DNA from: Scleroderma bovista
Taxonomy: Eukaryota > Basidiomycota > Agaricomycetes > Boletales > Sclerodermataceae
Length of the DNA stretch: 23,864 nt
Assembly (NCBI GenBank): GCA_037178675.1
Contig: JAYMGJ010000725.1
Location: 1-23,864, forward strand
Direction of reading: 5' to 3'
This document shows positions 1 through 8,722 of the stretch, piece after piece. Made by a program: the position numbers and the translations under genes. How positions within the stretch are numbered: position 1 is the first letter of the stretch; each line of letters begins with the position of its first letter. A model generated the notes under the pieces. It was not told where the DNA came from, made no database searches, and worked only from the letters and a program-made list of their open reading frames with translations.

Positions 1-443
1 CTTGTTTCCGGTTACTATACGTTCCCGTCCCGTTGCATTACTAATACGATACTCATCGGTAATCCGGTTATCGCACTTACCATACTTACTCAGCGCGCAG
101 CGCGACTGCGCTCGTCATTCGTCGGTAATCCCGACTTCCCGTACATCGCCTCATCCGTTCCACTCAGTATAAATACCTAGATATTCGGTCTGTTGTAGTT
201 TCAGTTCGAATATCGAATAAGATACTTCTCATCTGTTCTCCCTTCGCACTCTCCGTCTCTGTCTCGTGCAAACACTTGGTCGTAGACCGTTTACCCTCGG
301 ACTCTCCGTCAGACCCTCGGTCGGCCTTCCTATTACTCGGGAAGCGCGACTACGCTACGTAGCATCTCGGTCTTACCGCTAGACCAACCCCTGATCCCCT
401 GACCCCTCATAGAGATCAGATTGGTGAAGAACCGGTCTTGACA
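1..443 (+). mobile_element. LTR, 3' part (CpG-rich, young copy)
   Basis: The 3' portion of a long terminal repeat; the 5' end lies outside the window. It ends ACCGGTCTTGACA, the same terminus as the solo LTR at 1154-2358 read on the minus strand, so the right boundary at 443 is well placed. A TATA box at 168-175 shows plus orientation. I count about 40 CpG dinucleotides in 443 bp, against roughly one per 45 bp in part of the related LTR at 1154-2358. This suggests recent insertion, before methylation-driven decay. It interrupts the start of a minus-strand Gypsy pol. The following GATTG would be one copy of the target duplication. I cannot tell whether this is a solo LTR or one end of a full element. 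Confidence 0.75.
168..175 (+). promoter_or_regulatory. TATA box of LTR
   Basis: TATAAATA, about 275 bp before the LTR end, is placed as the core promoter between U3 and R. It is the clearest TATA-like word in this LTR. Confidence 0.5.
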
Positions 444-539
444 GATTGGAGAGAGCAGACATGTTGAGGCGTAACTCCGTAGGTGCACAGTCAGAGTCAA
501 CGCAACCCCCAGATTGTGTAAAGTTCTGGGAGCTTCTGT
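444..539 (-). pseudogene. Gypsy pol, first codons only
   Basis: Downstream of the gag stop on the minus strand, one frame reads through GGCVDSDCAPTELRLNMS. It resembles the segment before the aspartic protease in Agaricomycete Gypsy pol as I remember it; no protease motif is visible. The LTR at 1-443 cuts the fragment off. It belongs to the same element as the gag at 540-2867, because a minus-strand element has pol to the left of gag. Confidence 0.45.
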
Positions 540-1148
540 CTAATTTTTTGACTCTGCAGCAGCGGGAGTCATGGCCTTGGCAGCACAGGCCTTGGCCTTA
601 GAGCTCTTGGAGGTGGACCCAGGGCAGTCCCTGGCCATATGGCCTGGCTGCCCGCAGAACATGCAGAGCTTCTCTTTGATGCGCTGCTGGCACTCTTCCT
701 CAGTCAACTTTCCATCTTTTCCAAGATGGGCAGGGTTTTTGGAGGAGGCAGGTTTGGCGCCAGAGGAGCTCTTTGACTTGTTGGAGCTCTTGTTCTTGTT
801 GTCCTTCTCCTTTGTTTTACCCTTGGAGTCAGGGGAGGCAGAGGTGTTGCCTTTAGAGGCGGAGTTGGATGACAAGTGGTGGACTTATTCTGGCGCACAA
901 CTTCTGACTTGTGCTCCCAGTACCTGGCATCGATGGTCTGTGCGAGGGTGCAGTAACCATTGAGAGTGCAGGGCTTGCCAACACACGAAATTTTGTCCTT
1001 GATACAGTCGGGGAGACTGCTGTAAAAGATGTGGCAGAGAGTGCCATTTCCATAGCTGCAGACTTGGCCAGCAAGGCAGTTGAACTCCACCATGTACTTG
1101 TTGATTTTCTGTCCATCTTTCATGGACATGTTGTCCAACTGATGTTTG

Positions 1149-1153
1149 GCATC
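1149..1153. repeat. Target site duplication GCATC (left copy)
   Basis: GCATC here matches GCATC at 2359-2363 on the other side of the solo LTR. Only one copy is needed to keep the gag frame across the site. Confidence 0.85.
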
Positions 1154-2358
1154 TGTCAAGACCGGTTCTCCTCAACAATCTTACTAGGAGGTCCAGAGGT
1201 GCAGGGAACTAATGAGGAGGTAAGTCCAGACACTAGTAGGTGCTAGTTAGTGTGGAGAGTCAAGTCCGGGTCAAACGAACGAAGTCCGGGCACTAGAGAA
1301 GCACAGGGAGTAAGTCCAGACTGCGGGAAAGTGATCTGGAGTTGAGCACAGCTTGTCCGGAGCGAAGGACATCCCAGAGGTGGGATAAGTCCTGAGAGGT
1401 CTAGTGTTGAGTCTGGGACAGAGGTGGCTTTTGCCCTTGTGCGAGTAGGAGACTTACTGGGATCAGACATAGGACCAAGGGGATGAGATAGGACGGAGGC
1501 CGGAGTTGGCCGGAGTTCAGGAGAACCAGATGGGATTAGGAGAGCATAGTGGGTAGTACAGAGTGGGGAGTATCTTAGTCGAGATTTGATCTAAGGAAAC
1601 TACTAGGCTGGAGTATAGTAGTTTATATAGTAACAAGACTAGAGGTGAGTATATACGGTGACAAGTAAACACCCTAATGTCAAGACAAGGGACAGAGCAG
1701 AAGTGGACAGGAAAATAATCCAGGGGCAGGAAAATAATCCAGAGCAGGAGCAGACACGGGGAACTAGAGATACAGGGATGACAGAGAAAAAGCAGGGACA
1801 GTGAAATAAAGGGAACTAGGTCGGAAGAGGACAGGTAAGGGTTGGAGGTGGACTTAACTAATGTTAAGTCTGGAGTGATGTCCAGGACTGGAGGAAGTGG
1901 GACCAGAGGAAGTGCACGACTGGAGGAAGTGCAAGAGCAGAGGGAGTGTACAGCTGGAGGAAGGGTGGAGTAGCTGGAGGAAGGTCTGGAGTTGGACATG
2001 GAAATGTCCAAGGCCATCGGTGGACCTGACAGAGGAAGTGGAGTGGAACAGGAGCAGACCTGAGCCGGAGTTGGGCTATGTTGCAGACAAGACCAAGGGA
2101 ATGGCCGGACTGAAACTGGAGTAGCGACAAGTGGTAGGTACAGGTTTGACATGGTGGAGTTAGACCGCAGATGTGTCTAGAGGAAGACAGGGGTTAGTCC
2201 TGAGGCGGAGATGGACGTAGTGACTGGAGTTGAGCTGGAGTGCAGCTATGAGGCTGGAGATGGCCAGACTAGATCCGGAGTTGCATCTATGCCTAAGGAG
2301 AGGTCAGGTGGGCCAGGGTTAGACCAGAGTTGCGACTGGGAAAAGTATGGATATGACA
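1154..2358 (-). mobile_element. Solo LTR inserted in gag
   Basis: This 1,205-bp segment reads TGTCATATCC...CGGTCTTGACA on the minus strand, with inverted TGTCA/TGACA ends. It is flanked by a perfect 5-bp direct repeat, GCATC (1149-1153 and 2359-2363). No gag or pol coding lies inside, so it is a solo LTR left by LTR-LTR recombination. The motif TTTACTTGTCACCGTATATA on the minus strand (about 1652-1671) is shared with the LTRs at 2871, 5288 and 10412, making one family. This copy is about twice as long as the other two with both ends, because its U3 is longer and C/T-rich. The long minus-strand ORF at 1517-2152 is compositional and not a gene. Confidence 0.9.
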
Positions 2359-2363
2359 GCATC
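2359..2363. repeat. Target site duplication GCATC (right copy)
   Basis: Exact partner of 1149-1153, directly after the TGACA end of the solo LTR. Confidence 0.85.
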
Positions 2364-2870
2364 TCTGACGGGGTTGTGCAGGCCAAAGTTGGACTTCAGT
2401 TTGGAGATGAACTGGTTGTAGTTGTCCATCCAGATGGGATGGGTGTGGGGATTGGCGGAGTTGAGTAGGTCCAGTTCAAACCACTCGAGGGCCATGCCCT
2501 TTAGGTAGGACTGCATGAAGGTGACCCTAGCATGGTCGGAGGCAAAAGCCTTGGGACGTTCCTGGAAGTTCAGTTCACACTGAACAAGGAAAGTGCAGAG
2601 TTTGTGTGGGTCAGTCCCGTCGAACATGTCAGGTTGGCAGACTTTGGTGTGACCAGAAGAGGAGTCATGGTCAGGGGATGCTGTAGTGACTTTGGTCAGT
2701 GCTTGGACCACTTGTGTGAATAGGAGCAATGGATCCAGAGTCGGAGTTGAGGCGGAAGGGACAGGAGAGTCTGGTAGCAGGATGTTTGGCAGGTTGGGGG
2801 ACAGTAGGTTACTACCTCCACCGTCATCACCATCATCACCAGGGTAGCTGTCATCATAGATGTCCATGAT

Positions 2871-3313
2871 GCTACCCTGTCTTGATGTGAGTTCTCTGTG
2901 TACTCGATATACTATCTTCTACCTTGTATCATTTTCACCAGACCTAGTTTATTTTCATCGGACCTGACCTGTTCTCTTCTTTGGTTATCCCTTGTCTGCC
3001 TTTTAGGCTGTTTACTTGTCACCGTAAATACTTGTCCCTAGTTCTTACTTAGTATAAGTACTCTGTAGATTATCCTGTACACCTCAGTCTGAAATCTTCT
3101 AAGTTACTACTCCTGATCCTTGTCCGTCTCCATCCCTTTCTCTGTCTGACCAGAACCTACACAAGGGATCAACACTTGTTGTCCTTGTCATTAAATCCAA
3201 TTGGTCACAACTCCAGCCCAGGCTAACTTCTGCCCAAATCCCTGACCTCCCCTCTCATCCACTTTTGTCCAGACTTGACTGGAATCCCTACTGGAGTAGA
3301 CCCGGACCTGACA
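2871..3313 (+). mobile_element. LTR fragment, 5'-truncated
   Basis: Related to the LTR at 5288-5887. Both share ACCCTG.CT..ATGTGAGTTC, TTTTCACCAGACCT, TTTACTTGTCACC, CTTAGTATAAGTAC, CACCTCAGTCTGAAATC and an end in GGAGTAGACCC.GACYTGACA. The first roughly 165 bp of U3 present in the other copy are absent. The fragment meets the start of the minus-strand gag at about 2870 and the Copia gag at 3314, so it sits at a junction between two unrelated dead elements. TATA-like sequence lies near 3030-3060. Confidence 0.8.
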
Positions 3314-4117
3314 GCTCCTCAAGACAAGGGTGCTTCAGTGAGGAGGGACCAGCCCAAGGCTGGTCCAGGTTCACACTAGCCATCAACACAACTTGGTCAA
3401 GGGTGCGCATGGTCTGGCAGGAGGGCTCTACCCCCAAGCAGTGAGCCAAATCAAAGGCCCAAATAGTATTATCGAAAGCAGGGGGGCCGAAGTTGGTAGC
3501 ACCAGGGGTATGGGCCAAGGCATGGGAGTCGACTGTGGGCTCTGGTCCATCATAGTGGATGTAGGTGGTGAAGGCAGCCTGTTGGGCATTCTTGCAACAA
3601 GCAAGCCTTCTTGCTGCCTGCAAAGAATGATCATCACCTGCACAGGGGCAGGGAGTTTGAAGCCGGCATCCTTGAGGTAAGTGAAGTGGCTAAGCACTTT
3701 GGTGATAGCTGGAGCAGGGTGAGAGCCAGCAGGAATGGTAGTTGAGAGGAGCTTGCTAAGCTCAGCGTAGGCAGAACCAATACTGGGGGTGCCAAAGTTC
3801 TTCTTTAGGTGGTCCCAGACCTCCTTAATACTATCGAGATTCGAGATGGTGACCTGGATCAAGGGGACGAGGTGCAAGGTGATATTACCAAGCGCCCTTT
3901 TGGTGTTCTTGTCCCATTCCTTTCAGTCGTCATGACCATCAGCAGGTTGGGTTGCCGAGTAAACAAACCATTGGCCTTGTGCCCAAAGGTAGGCCTGCAT
4001 TGCAATGTGCCACTGCTGCCAGTTGGAGCCAGTGAACATGGGAACCATCTTGTCTAGAGCGCTGAACATGGTGATATTCTGTTGGGAGTCAATGGAGGCA
4101 GCAAGTGAATGCGACAA
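3314..4117 (-). pseudogene. gag: Copia-type gag, internally deleted
   Basis: Gag (UBN2 / copia-type gag polypeptide) remnant. From 4117 leftward: IDSQQNITMFSALDKMVPMF, then TGSNWQQWHIAMQAYLWAQG, which carries the W..W pattern of Copia gag. After a frame change come PLIQVTISNLDSIKEVWDHL and FGTPSIGSAYAELSKLL, ending at LPAPVQVMI. The next recognisable segment (LAHCLGVEPSCQTMRTLDQV) lies far downstream in the family, so the linking region including any CCHC knuckle has been deleted. The original Met is not clear because the frame extends upstream without an ATG. The LTR at 2871-3313 truncates the 3' end. Frameshifts lie near 3900 and 3600. Protease, integrase and RT are absent. Confidence 0.82.
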
Positions 4118-4423
4118 CAGACAAGCCAGAAAAGAAGAAACACCTGAGTGCCAGTAAAGGCACTGCTGTCAACAGCTAACTCATGACTAGGGTCATGCCA
4201 GCGCAAGTTGTCAACGATCTTCACCTGTGGCAGTACAGGTGCTCAACAGGGAGCTCACTGTCTGGCACAAGTCATCGACTGACTTCACCTTGTGGCTGTG
4301 CAGGGGCTCAGCTAGGAACTCATTGTGGTCCACAGTGTCAAGCTAATTAAAGCAACACTCAGGGAGCTGGAGCGCTGCCTGGTGCATTGCTGCACACAGT
4401 GCACTCACAGGGCTCATAACCTG

Positions 4424-4519
4424 TTGGGGCAATACCTATATACATAGAGGAACTGCTACTTTAACTCACCTTTGGGGCAATACCTATATACATAGAGGAA
4501 CTGCTACTCCAACTCACCT
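4424..4519. repeat. 48-bp tandem duplication in Copia leader
   Basis: Two copies, 4424-4471 and 4472-4519, share GGGGCAATACCTATATACAT followed by AGAGGAACTGCTACT and AACTCACC. Each copy ends in a minus-strand GTGAGT, so the duplication doubles a possible splice donor. Confidence 0.9.
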
Positions 4520-4595
4520 GTTGGGTGGAGTGCACAACCTGAGATGGTAGCAGTAGCTGGTTAAGAGCTGTTATATTATATAAGCGATGTCCGCT

Positions 4596-4606
4596 GTTTA
4601 TATACA
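4596..4606 (-). promoter_or_regulatory. TATA box of Copia LTR
   Basis: Minus strand TGTATATAAAC, about 75 bp before the probable LTR end, in the position expected for the element's promoter. Confidence 0.5.
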
Positions 4607-4660
4607 ACAAATAGTGTGACATGAGACTGTGACACATGTTGTGTGACAGTAACATCTACT

Positions 4661-4813
4661 CTCAAGAGGACTATTACTAAGTCTACACTAATATGGGTTG
4701 CAGTCTTGTGCACAATTCATTGACAGTTTACGCCGGGTGCACATGCGACTTCAACACACTCAACCTCCAGTGATGAAGAGCAGTCCAGGGATGTACTAGC
4801 ACATCAATCACCT
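4661..4813. other. Spacer, nothing recognised
   Basis: No ORF, repeat or motif that I can support. It separates the Copia LTR from the ORF beginning near 4814. Confidence 0.5.
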
Positions 4814-5160
4814 ATGTGTCTGGAAAATCCCTCCTTCCCCCATGTTACCAGATTACACTGCTTTCACCCCCCTCCTTCTCATCATAGTAGTGAGACTCCA
4901 GAACCCCCACCACCACGATTGAGATGTGGTGGCAGATGTAACTATGAACTGACTTGCCACACTGCCAGAGATGCTGGCAGCCCACTAACAGAATTAGGGA
5001 ATAATAAGGATGAGGATGGCCATACAGGTGCAGTTCCACAGGATCCCCTCACACATACCCATAGGAAAGGCAAGATTTCCTGATGGGTCCCTGCACCATC
5101 CAATGAAGAACCAGCAAAGAAGAAGGGCAAGCAGTCCTGAAAATAGTTCCAACCTGAAGG
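4814..5160 (+). pseudogene. Unassigned degenerate ORF, Pro/Arg-rich
   Basis: An 89-codon frame (4814-5083) includes PEPPPPRLRCGGRCNYELTC, then TARDAGSPLTEL, an acidic NNKDEDG stretch, and PQDPLTHTHRKGKIS before TGA. A neighbouring frame continues with FPDGSLHHP and a basic run, so a 1-nt frameshift at the end is likely. The low-complexity, charged, apparently disordered sequence resembles repeat-associated hypothetical proteins of Agaricomycetes from memory. I assign no function. Cys within Arg-type contexts (RCGGRCN) fits CpG decay of Arg codons. Promoter and true start are unknown. Confidence 0.4.
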
Positions 5161-5287
5161 TATTATGGTGATATGAAGCCTAGATTGGCAACTGACTCTC
5201 AGCATAGTCCCATTTCATGTATGGATGTGTATTATACTGTTTCATGGTCGCCTGTGCTGGCTTTCTTGGAATCCAATGGCACACTGT

Positions 5288-5887
5288 TGTTACGACCATG
5301 TCCAACTCTGGATCATATCCAGTTACTCCAGTCACATTGCAGCCCTACAGCTCAACTCTGGTCATTCTCAGCTACTCTGGTCACAGTTGCGCAGATATGC
5401 TTCCGCTAACTACGACCCTTGGTCTAGTCTGCATCCAGTCCTTACCACACTTCGCCATTTACCCTGCCTCAATGTGAGTTCCCGTGAACTCAATATATCC
5501 TATACCTTGTAGTATTTTCACCAGACCTGATCTAGCCCTAACTTTGGTCATCCCTTGTCCGCTATTAGGTTGTTTACTTGTCACCATATGTACTCGACCC
5601 TAGTTTCTACTTAGTATAAGTACCCTCTAGTTTACCTTGTACACCTCAGTCTGAAATCAACTTAGTCACTACTCCAGTCTCTGTCTGTCTCTGTCCCCAT
5701 CTCTGTCTCTGTCTCCATCACCTTGACCGGAACCTACGCAAGGGATCAATGAATGTTGTCCTTGTTGTTGAATCCAAGCTGTCACCAACTCTGGCCAGAC
5801 TAATCCCTTGTCCAGCCCTCTGCCCTCTTCCTTTGTCCACCTTCATCCGGACTTGAACCCCCTACTGGAGTAGACCCAGACTTGACA
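5288..5887 (+). mobile_element. Solo LTR, 600 bp
   Basis: Begins TGTTACGACCATGTCCA and ends CCCAGACTTGACA, with the family motif TTTACTTGTCACC at 5573-5585. Flanks are ACTGT (5283-5287) and ACTGC (5888-5892), a 5-bp duplication with one difference. It has no internal coding. It lies 32 bp upstream of the ATG of the pseudogene at 5920, so it landed in that gene's 5' region and could once have affected its transcription. Confidence 0.8.
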
Positions 5888-6282
5888 ACTGCCAACACTA
5901 GAAATACTGCTCTCTTATCATGTCTACACCTATGCAAACCACTACCCCCACTGCCAGCATGACCACATCTACAGACTGGACAAGAGTGAAGGCAGAGGAG
6001 CTCTGAGCTCTGTCAGACAATGAGGATGATGTGGCAAATGGGAAGAGAGTGGAGAAGAGGTGTTGTTGTAAGCAGGCAAAGGCAGAGGTGGAAGAACAAG
6101 CACACCAGGAGTGTGAGGAGGCTGTGAGATGGATGTGTCAAGGGGCAAAGAGGAGAGCACAGGCAGAGGCAGAGCAGAGAGCTCACCCAGAGGTGGAGCA
6201 TAAGGCCAAGGAGGAGGTGGAGAAGAAGGCTCGCAAGGAGTTTATGATGCTTCAAGCAGAGTGGGAACAAATCCTCACACTG

Positions 6283-6994
6283 CAAGCATTTCTCAATGTT
6301 TTATGACAAAACATTGTAAAAGAATAAAAGAAAGAGATACTCTTTTATTTACAAATTTGTTTAACAAAAAAGACAAATATTATACAGCATCATTTTTGTC
6401 ATTTTTTGTATCAAGACATGATTTGAGATCATTTCTTATGTTAGAACTATAAAACATTTACCCTTGTTTTTCTACCTGTTCCTTGCAAAAGAAATAAAGA
6501 AAAAAAAGTAACTGTTCTCATAGCAAGCATTTTGGAATGTTTTATTAGAAATAAGATACCATATTATTCTTCAAAACATGTTGAAAGAAAACAACAATTT
6601 TTTCTTCAAGAAACATGGTTGTTCCTGGATGCTGATTGACTGGCTAAAGTGTTATGACCAAACATATATAGCATGTTTCTTAAATATTTATTTTTATAGA
6701 ATAGAATATCCTTTGATTCAAATTTTCCCTTCAGAAAATTGAAAATGCTTGCTGTGAGAAAAGTTACATTGTCTTTTCTTTATTTGTTTTGCAAGGGACA
6801 GGCAGAGGAAAAAGGTTAAATTTGTTATATTCCAAACATAAGAAATGATCTCAAATCATGTCTTGACACAAAAAATGACAAAAATGATGCTCTATGATAT
6901 TTGTCTTTTTTGTTAAACAAAATTGTAAATAAAAGAGTATCTTATTCTTCTATTTTTTTTCAATGTTTTGTCATGAAACATTGAGAAATGCTTG
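6283..6994. mobile_element. Foldback element / MITE with 240-bp arms
   Basis: The ends are inverted repeats: CAAGCATTTCTCAATGTTT at the left and its complement at the right, matching over 34 bp with one difference. Pairing continues inward through nearly the whole of 6283-6523 against 6752-6994, including matching words around ATGATTTGAGATCATTTCTTATG, AGACAAATAT and TTTACAAATTTG. The DNA is AT-rich and has no ORF of a transposase. It lies inside the coiled-coil pseudogene, between its ILTLQ and GVTEKAQLM segments. I find no convincing target duplication. A sequence at 14392 begins with nearly the same end, so the family has at least two members here. Confidence 0.85.
6524..6751. mobile_element. 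Inner copy of the same MITE type
   Basis: At the centre of the foldback, CAAGCATTTTGGAATGTTTT starts at 6524 and AAAATGCTTG ends at 6751, repeating the outer terminal motif. The flanks GTTCTCATAG and CTGTGAGAAAAG are themselves the paired arms of the outer element. It is either a second element inserted at the centre or a built-in subterminal repeat. Confidence 0.55.
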
Positions 6995-7162
6995 GGGTGT
7001 CACGGAGAAGGCGCAGCTGATGGCAGAGGACAAACACAAGGTGGAGGCAGAGCACCAGGCAGAAGTGGTTGCAGGGAAGCAGAAGGCAGGGGAGCCAGTG
7101 AAGAAGAGGGTGAGAGAGGAGCCAGTTGCTGGCACTAGCAGTGTCCAGGTTATTAACCTCCA

Positions 7163-7215
7163 GTAAGCATTGTTATTATTATATTTTGTACGTGCTTTCA
7201 CTGACTTATTAAAAG
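7163..7215 (+). other. Intron, 53 nt, phase 2
   Basis: GTAAGC donor after CTCCA, branch-like TTCACTGAC ending 10 nt before the acceptor, and AG at 7214-7215. Splicing joins ...VQVINL to HCMHCAKF in the frame of the Cys-rich motif. Without it the frame stops at 7164. The length is typical of basidiomycete introns. Confidence 0.7.
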
Positions 7216-7639
7216 CTGCATGCATTGTGCCAAGTTCAGGGTGCCATGTGTGCAAGACCCAGAGAAGTCCAAACAGTGCGCCTGAAAAAGGTGTGCCAGT
7301 CTCCAGGAGAAGTGTGAGTGGGAAGAGGTCGAGACCAGAGGGTCCAGGTTCAGCATGGACAAGGCCAATGCCAAAGCAGACACAATGTTGGCATGAGGTG
7401 GCAAAAAAAGGAAGAAGGTCAAGAAGTTGGTGGCAGTTGCCATCGACAATGAGATCCAAGAGGTAGTGGATCTGTTGAGGTCTGGATCTGGTGGCACCAG
7501 TAACCAGATGTTCTTGGAATGCTTGGACCAGCTTGTGGAGTCCATGGGGGAGTTGATCGGGGAGGTGTCCCAGATGAGACAGACACAGCAATCCATCACC
7601 CAGTCCAATGACCGAGTCGGCCGCACCCTCGAGATGTCT

Positions 7640-7885
7640 GGCTGGTCAATAATTATCATAGCATTACTATAAATGACACAATGGCATCCATAGATATCCC
7701 TAGTTCAGATTAATAAAATTATTGTACACCCATTATCAATGGATGCCAGGATAATGATTGGCTGATCAATATTTATCATAGCATTACCACACAATGACAC
7801 AATGACACAATGACACCCATAGATATTCCTTGTTCAGATCAATAAATTTATTACATACACCATATCAATAGATATCAGACTGCAA
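7640..7885. repeat. Tandem duplication, about 120 bp x 2
   Basis: Units start GGCTGGTCAATAATTATCAT (7640) and GGCTGATCAATATTTATCAT (7760). Both continue with AGCATTAC, ATAGATAT, TTCAGAT.AATAAA and ATCAATRGAT. The second holds a short ACAATGACAC array near 7792-7817. It forms the left part of the insertion into the coiled-coil pseudogene and has no coding. Confidence 0.85.
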
Positions 7886-7920
7886 GCTGGATGATAAGAA
7901 CATAAAATGTCCCCCAGCAA

Positions 7921-8722
7921 GTATATACATATAGTGTTTTAAAGTCCAGTCCAGTTTGGGTTTTTCCCTTTTTTGGAGGCAACCAGACCAAAACTGGTTG
8001 CAAAGATATGCTAGGACCACAACTGAACTGATGGCAACTGGTTGTGTATGGTTGCTTGGAGCAGTTGCAACCAGTTGCAACCAGTCTTTCATACATTTTC
8101 TTAATCTTTGTACTTATGACTCAAAAATGCACAAAACAAGTATCCTGTCAATTTGCATATTTTGACAGGGTGCTTGTTTTGTGCATTTTTGACTATTTAA
8201 ATCATGTATTATTATTAATATCAATAGCTAGGGTTTCAAACTATTAAAAATGCACAAACCAGCAACCCTGTCAATTTGTGCATTTGGACAGGGTTGCTGT
8301 TTTGTGTGTTTTTGACTATTTGGATCATGTAATATTGATAACATTAATAACTAGGCTTAAAAACTATCACAAATGCACAAAATGAGCACCCTGTCAATTT
8401 GCGCATTTTTGATAGTTTGGATCATGTATTATTATTGATAATATTAATAACTAGGCTTTAAAACTATCACAAACACACAAAATTAGCATAGTATATTACA
8501 GATTTTCCTGTATTTTATTTAAAGACCAGTTGCTTAAAAGGCTGGTTGCAACTGCTTGCAACCGGTCTTTTATTTTTTCCTGAGCAGGTGCAATCACAAC
8601 CACATGGATTGAGGACCCCCCAGGACTGCCAACCACAGTCTGGTCCAAATTGGTTGTGGTCCAGTTCAGTTGCCAGTTTTTTCATTTGGTTGCAACTGAA
8701 CTTTGGAACACTAAGTATATAC
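7921..8722. mobile_element. Foldback element with internal hairpin array
   Basis: Imperfect terminal inverted repeats: GTATATACATATAGTGTTTT.AAAGTCCAGT at the left, and GTATATACTTAGTGTTCC.AAAGTTCAGT as the complement of the right. Subterminal parts are rich in GGTTGCAACTGG-type words in both orientations (near 7985-8090 and 8525-8700), so the arms pair extensively. No transposase. It lies within the larger insertion (about 7640-8880) in the coiled-coil pseudogene; the outer limits of that insertion are uncertain. GATGT occurs at 7633-7637 and 8888-8892, but a target duplication there does not rejoin the frame cleanly. Confidence 0.75.
8123..8490. repeat. Tandem array of palindromic units, about 123 bp
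   Basis: Hairpin 1 (8123-8190) has arms AAAAATGCACAAAACAAG...CCTGTCAA and the complement. Hairpin 2 (8246-8313) has arms AAAAATGCACAAACCAGC.ACCCTGTC and the complement. Unit 3 (from about 8371) keeps the left arm but has lost most of the right, and unit 4 (from about 8471) is cut short. Units are joined by a conserved spacer (ATCATGTATTATTATTGATA...ATTAATAACTAGGCTT). The first two units are 123 bp apart. Confidence 0.88.

Larger units (their letters stand above)
540..2867 (-). pseudogene. gag: Ty3/Gypsy gag, disrupted by solo LTR
   Basis: Gag packages element RNA in cytoplasmic particles. The N-terminal half (2867 to about 2359) has an acidic, Gly-rich start (MDIYDDSYPGDDGDDGGG) and then the retrotransposon gag core, with words such as FDGTDPHKLCTFL and GMALEWFELDLL. 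It breaks off after NPVRDA. The core resumes at 1153 with KHQLDNMSMKDGQKINKYMV and reaches a CCHC zinc knuckle, CMFCGQPGHMARDC, at about 624-665 before the stop at 540. A solo LTR (1154-2358) with a GCATC target duplication separates the halves; removing it gives the frame RDAKHQLDN. There is also a frameshift near 865. Cys, His and Gln where Arg would be expected point to CpG decay. The Met at 2867 is followed, in the minus-strand 5' direction, almost at once by a foreign LTR piece, so the element's own 5' LTR is missing. Confidence 0.88.
4118..4660 (-). mobile_element. Copia LTR and 5' leader
   Basis: On the minus strand this lies upstream of the Copia gag. A probable short LTR runs from about 4655 (TGTTACTGTCACAC) past a TATA box at 4596-4606 to about 4521 (CCACCCAACA). 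A non-coding leader follows, with a 48-bp tandem duplication and two GTGAGT splice-donor-like sites, and then a GC-moderate spacer up to gag. No ORF of note. The boundaries are approximate because I found no second LTR to compare. Confidence 0.5.

Noticed and set aside
571..963. Plus-strand 130-codon ORF, Leu-rich
   Set aside because: It is the antisense of the gag zinc-knuckle region, which has a clear CCHC motif on the minus strand.
1517..2152. 211-codon minus-strand ORF
   Set aside because: It lies wholly in the solo LTR, is Leu/Ser/Pro-rich from C/T composition, and has no domain.
6283..6994. Tc1/mariner target duplication (TA) at the foldback ends
   Set aside because: The flanks are CTG and GGG; no TA and no other convincing duplication, so I name no superfamily.
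8123..8490. CRISPR-like array
   Set aside because: The repeats are palindromic but the spacers are repeated too, the organism is eukaryotic and there are no cas genes; it is a tandem hairpin array.
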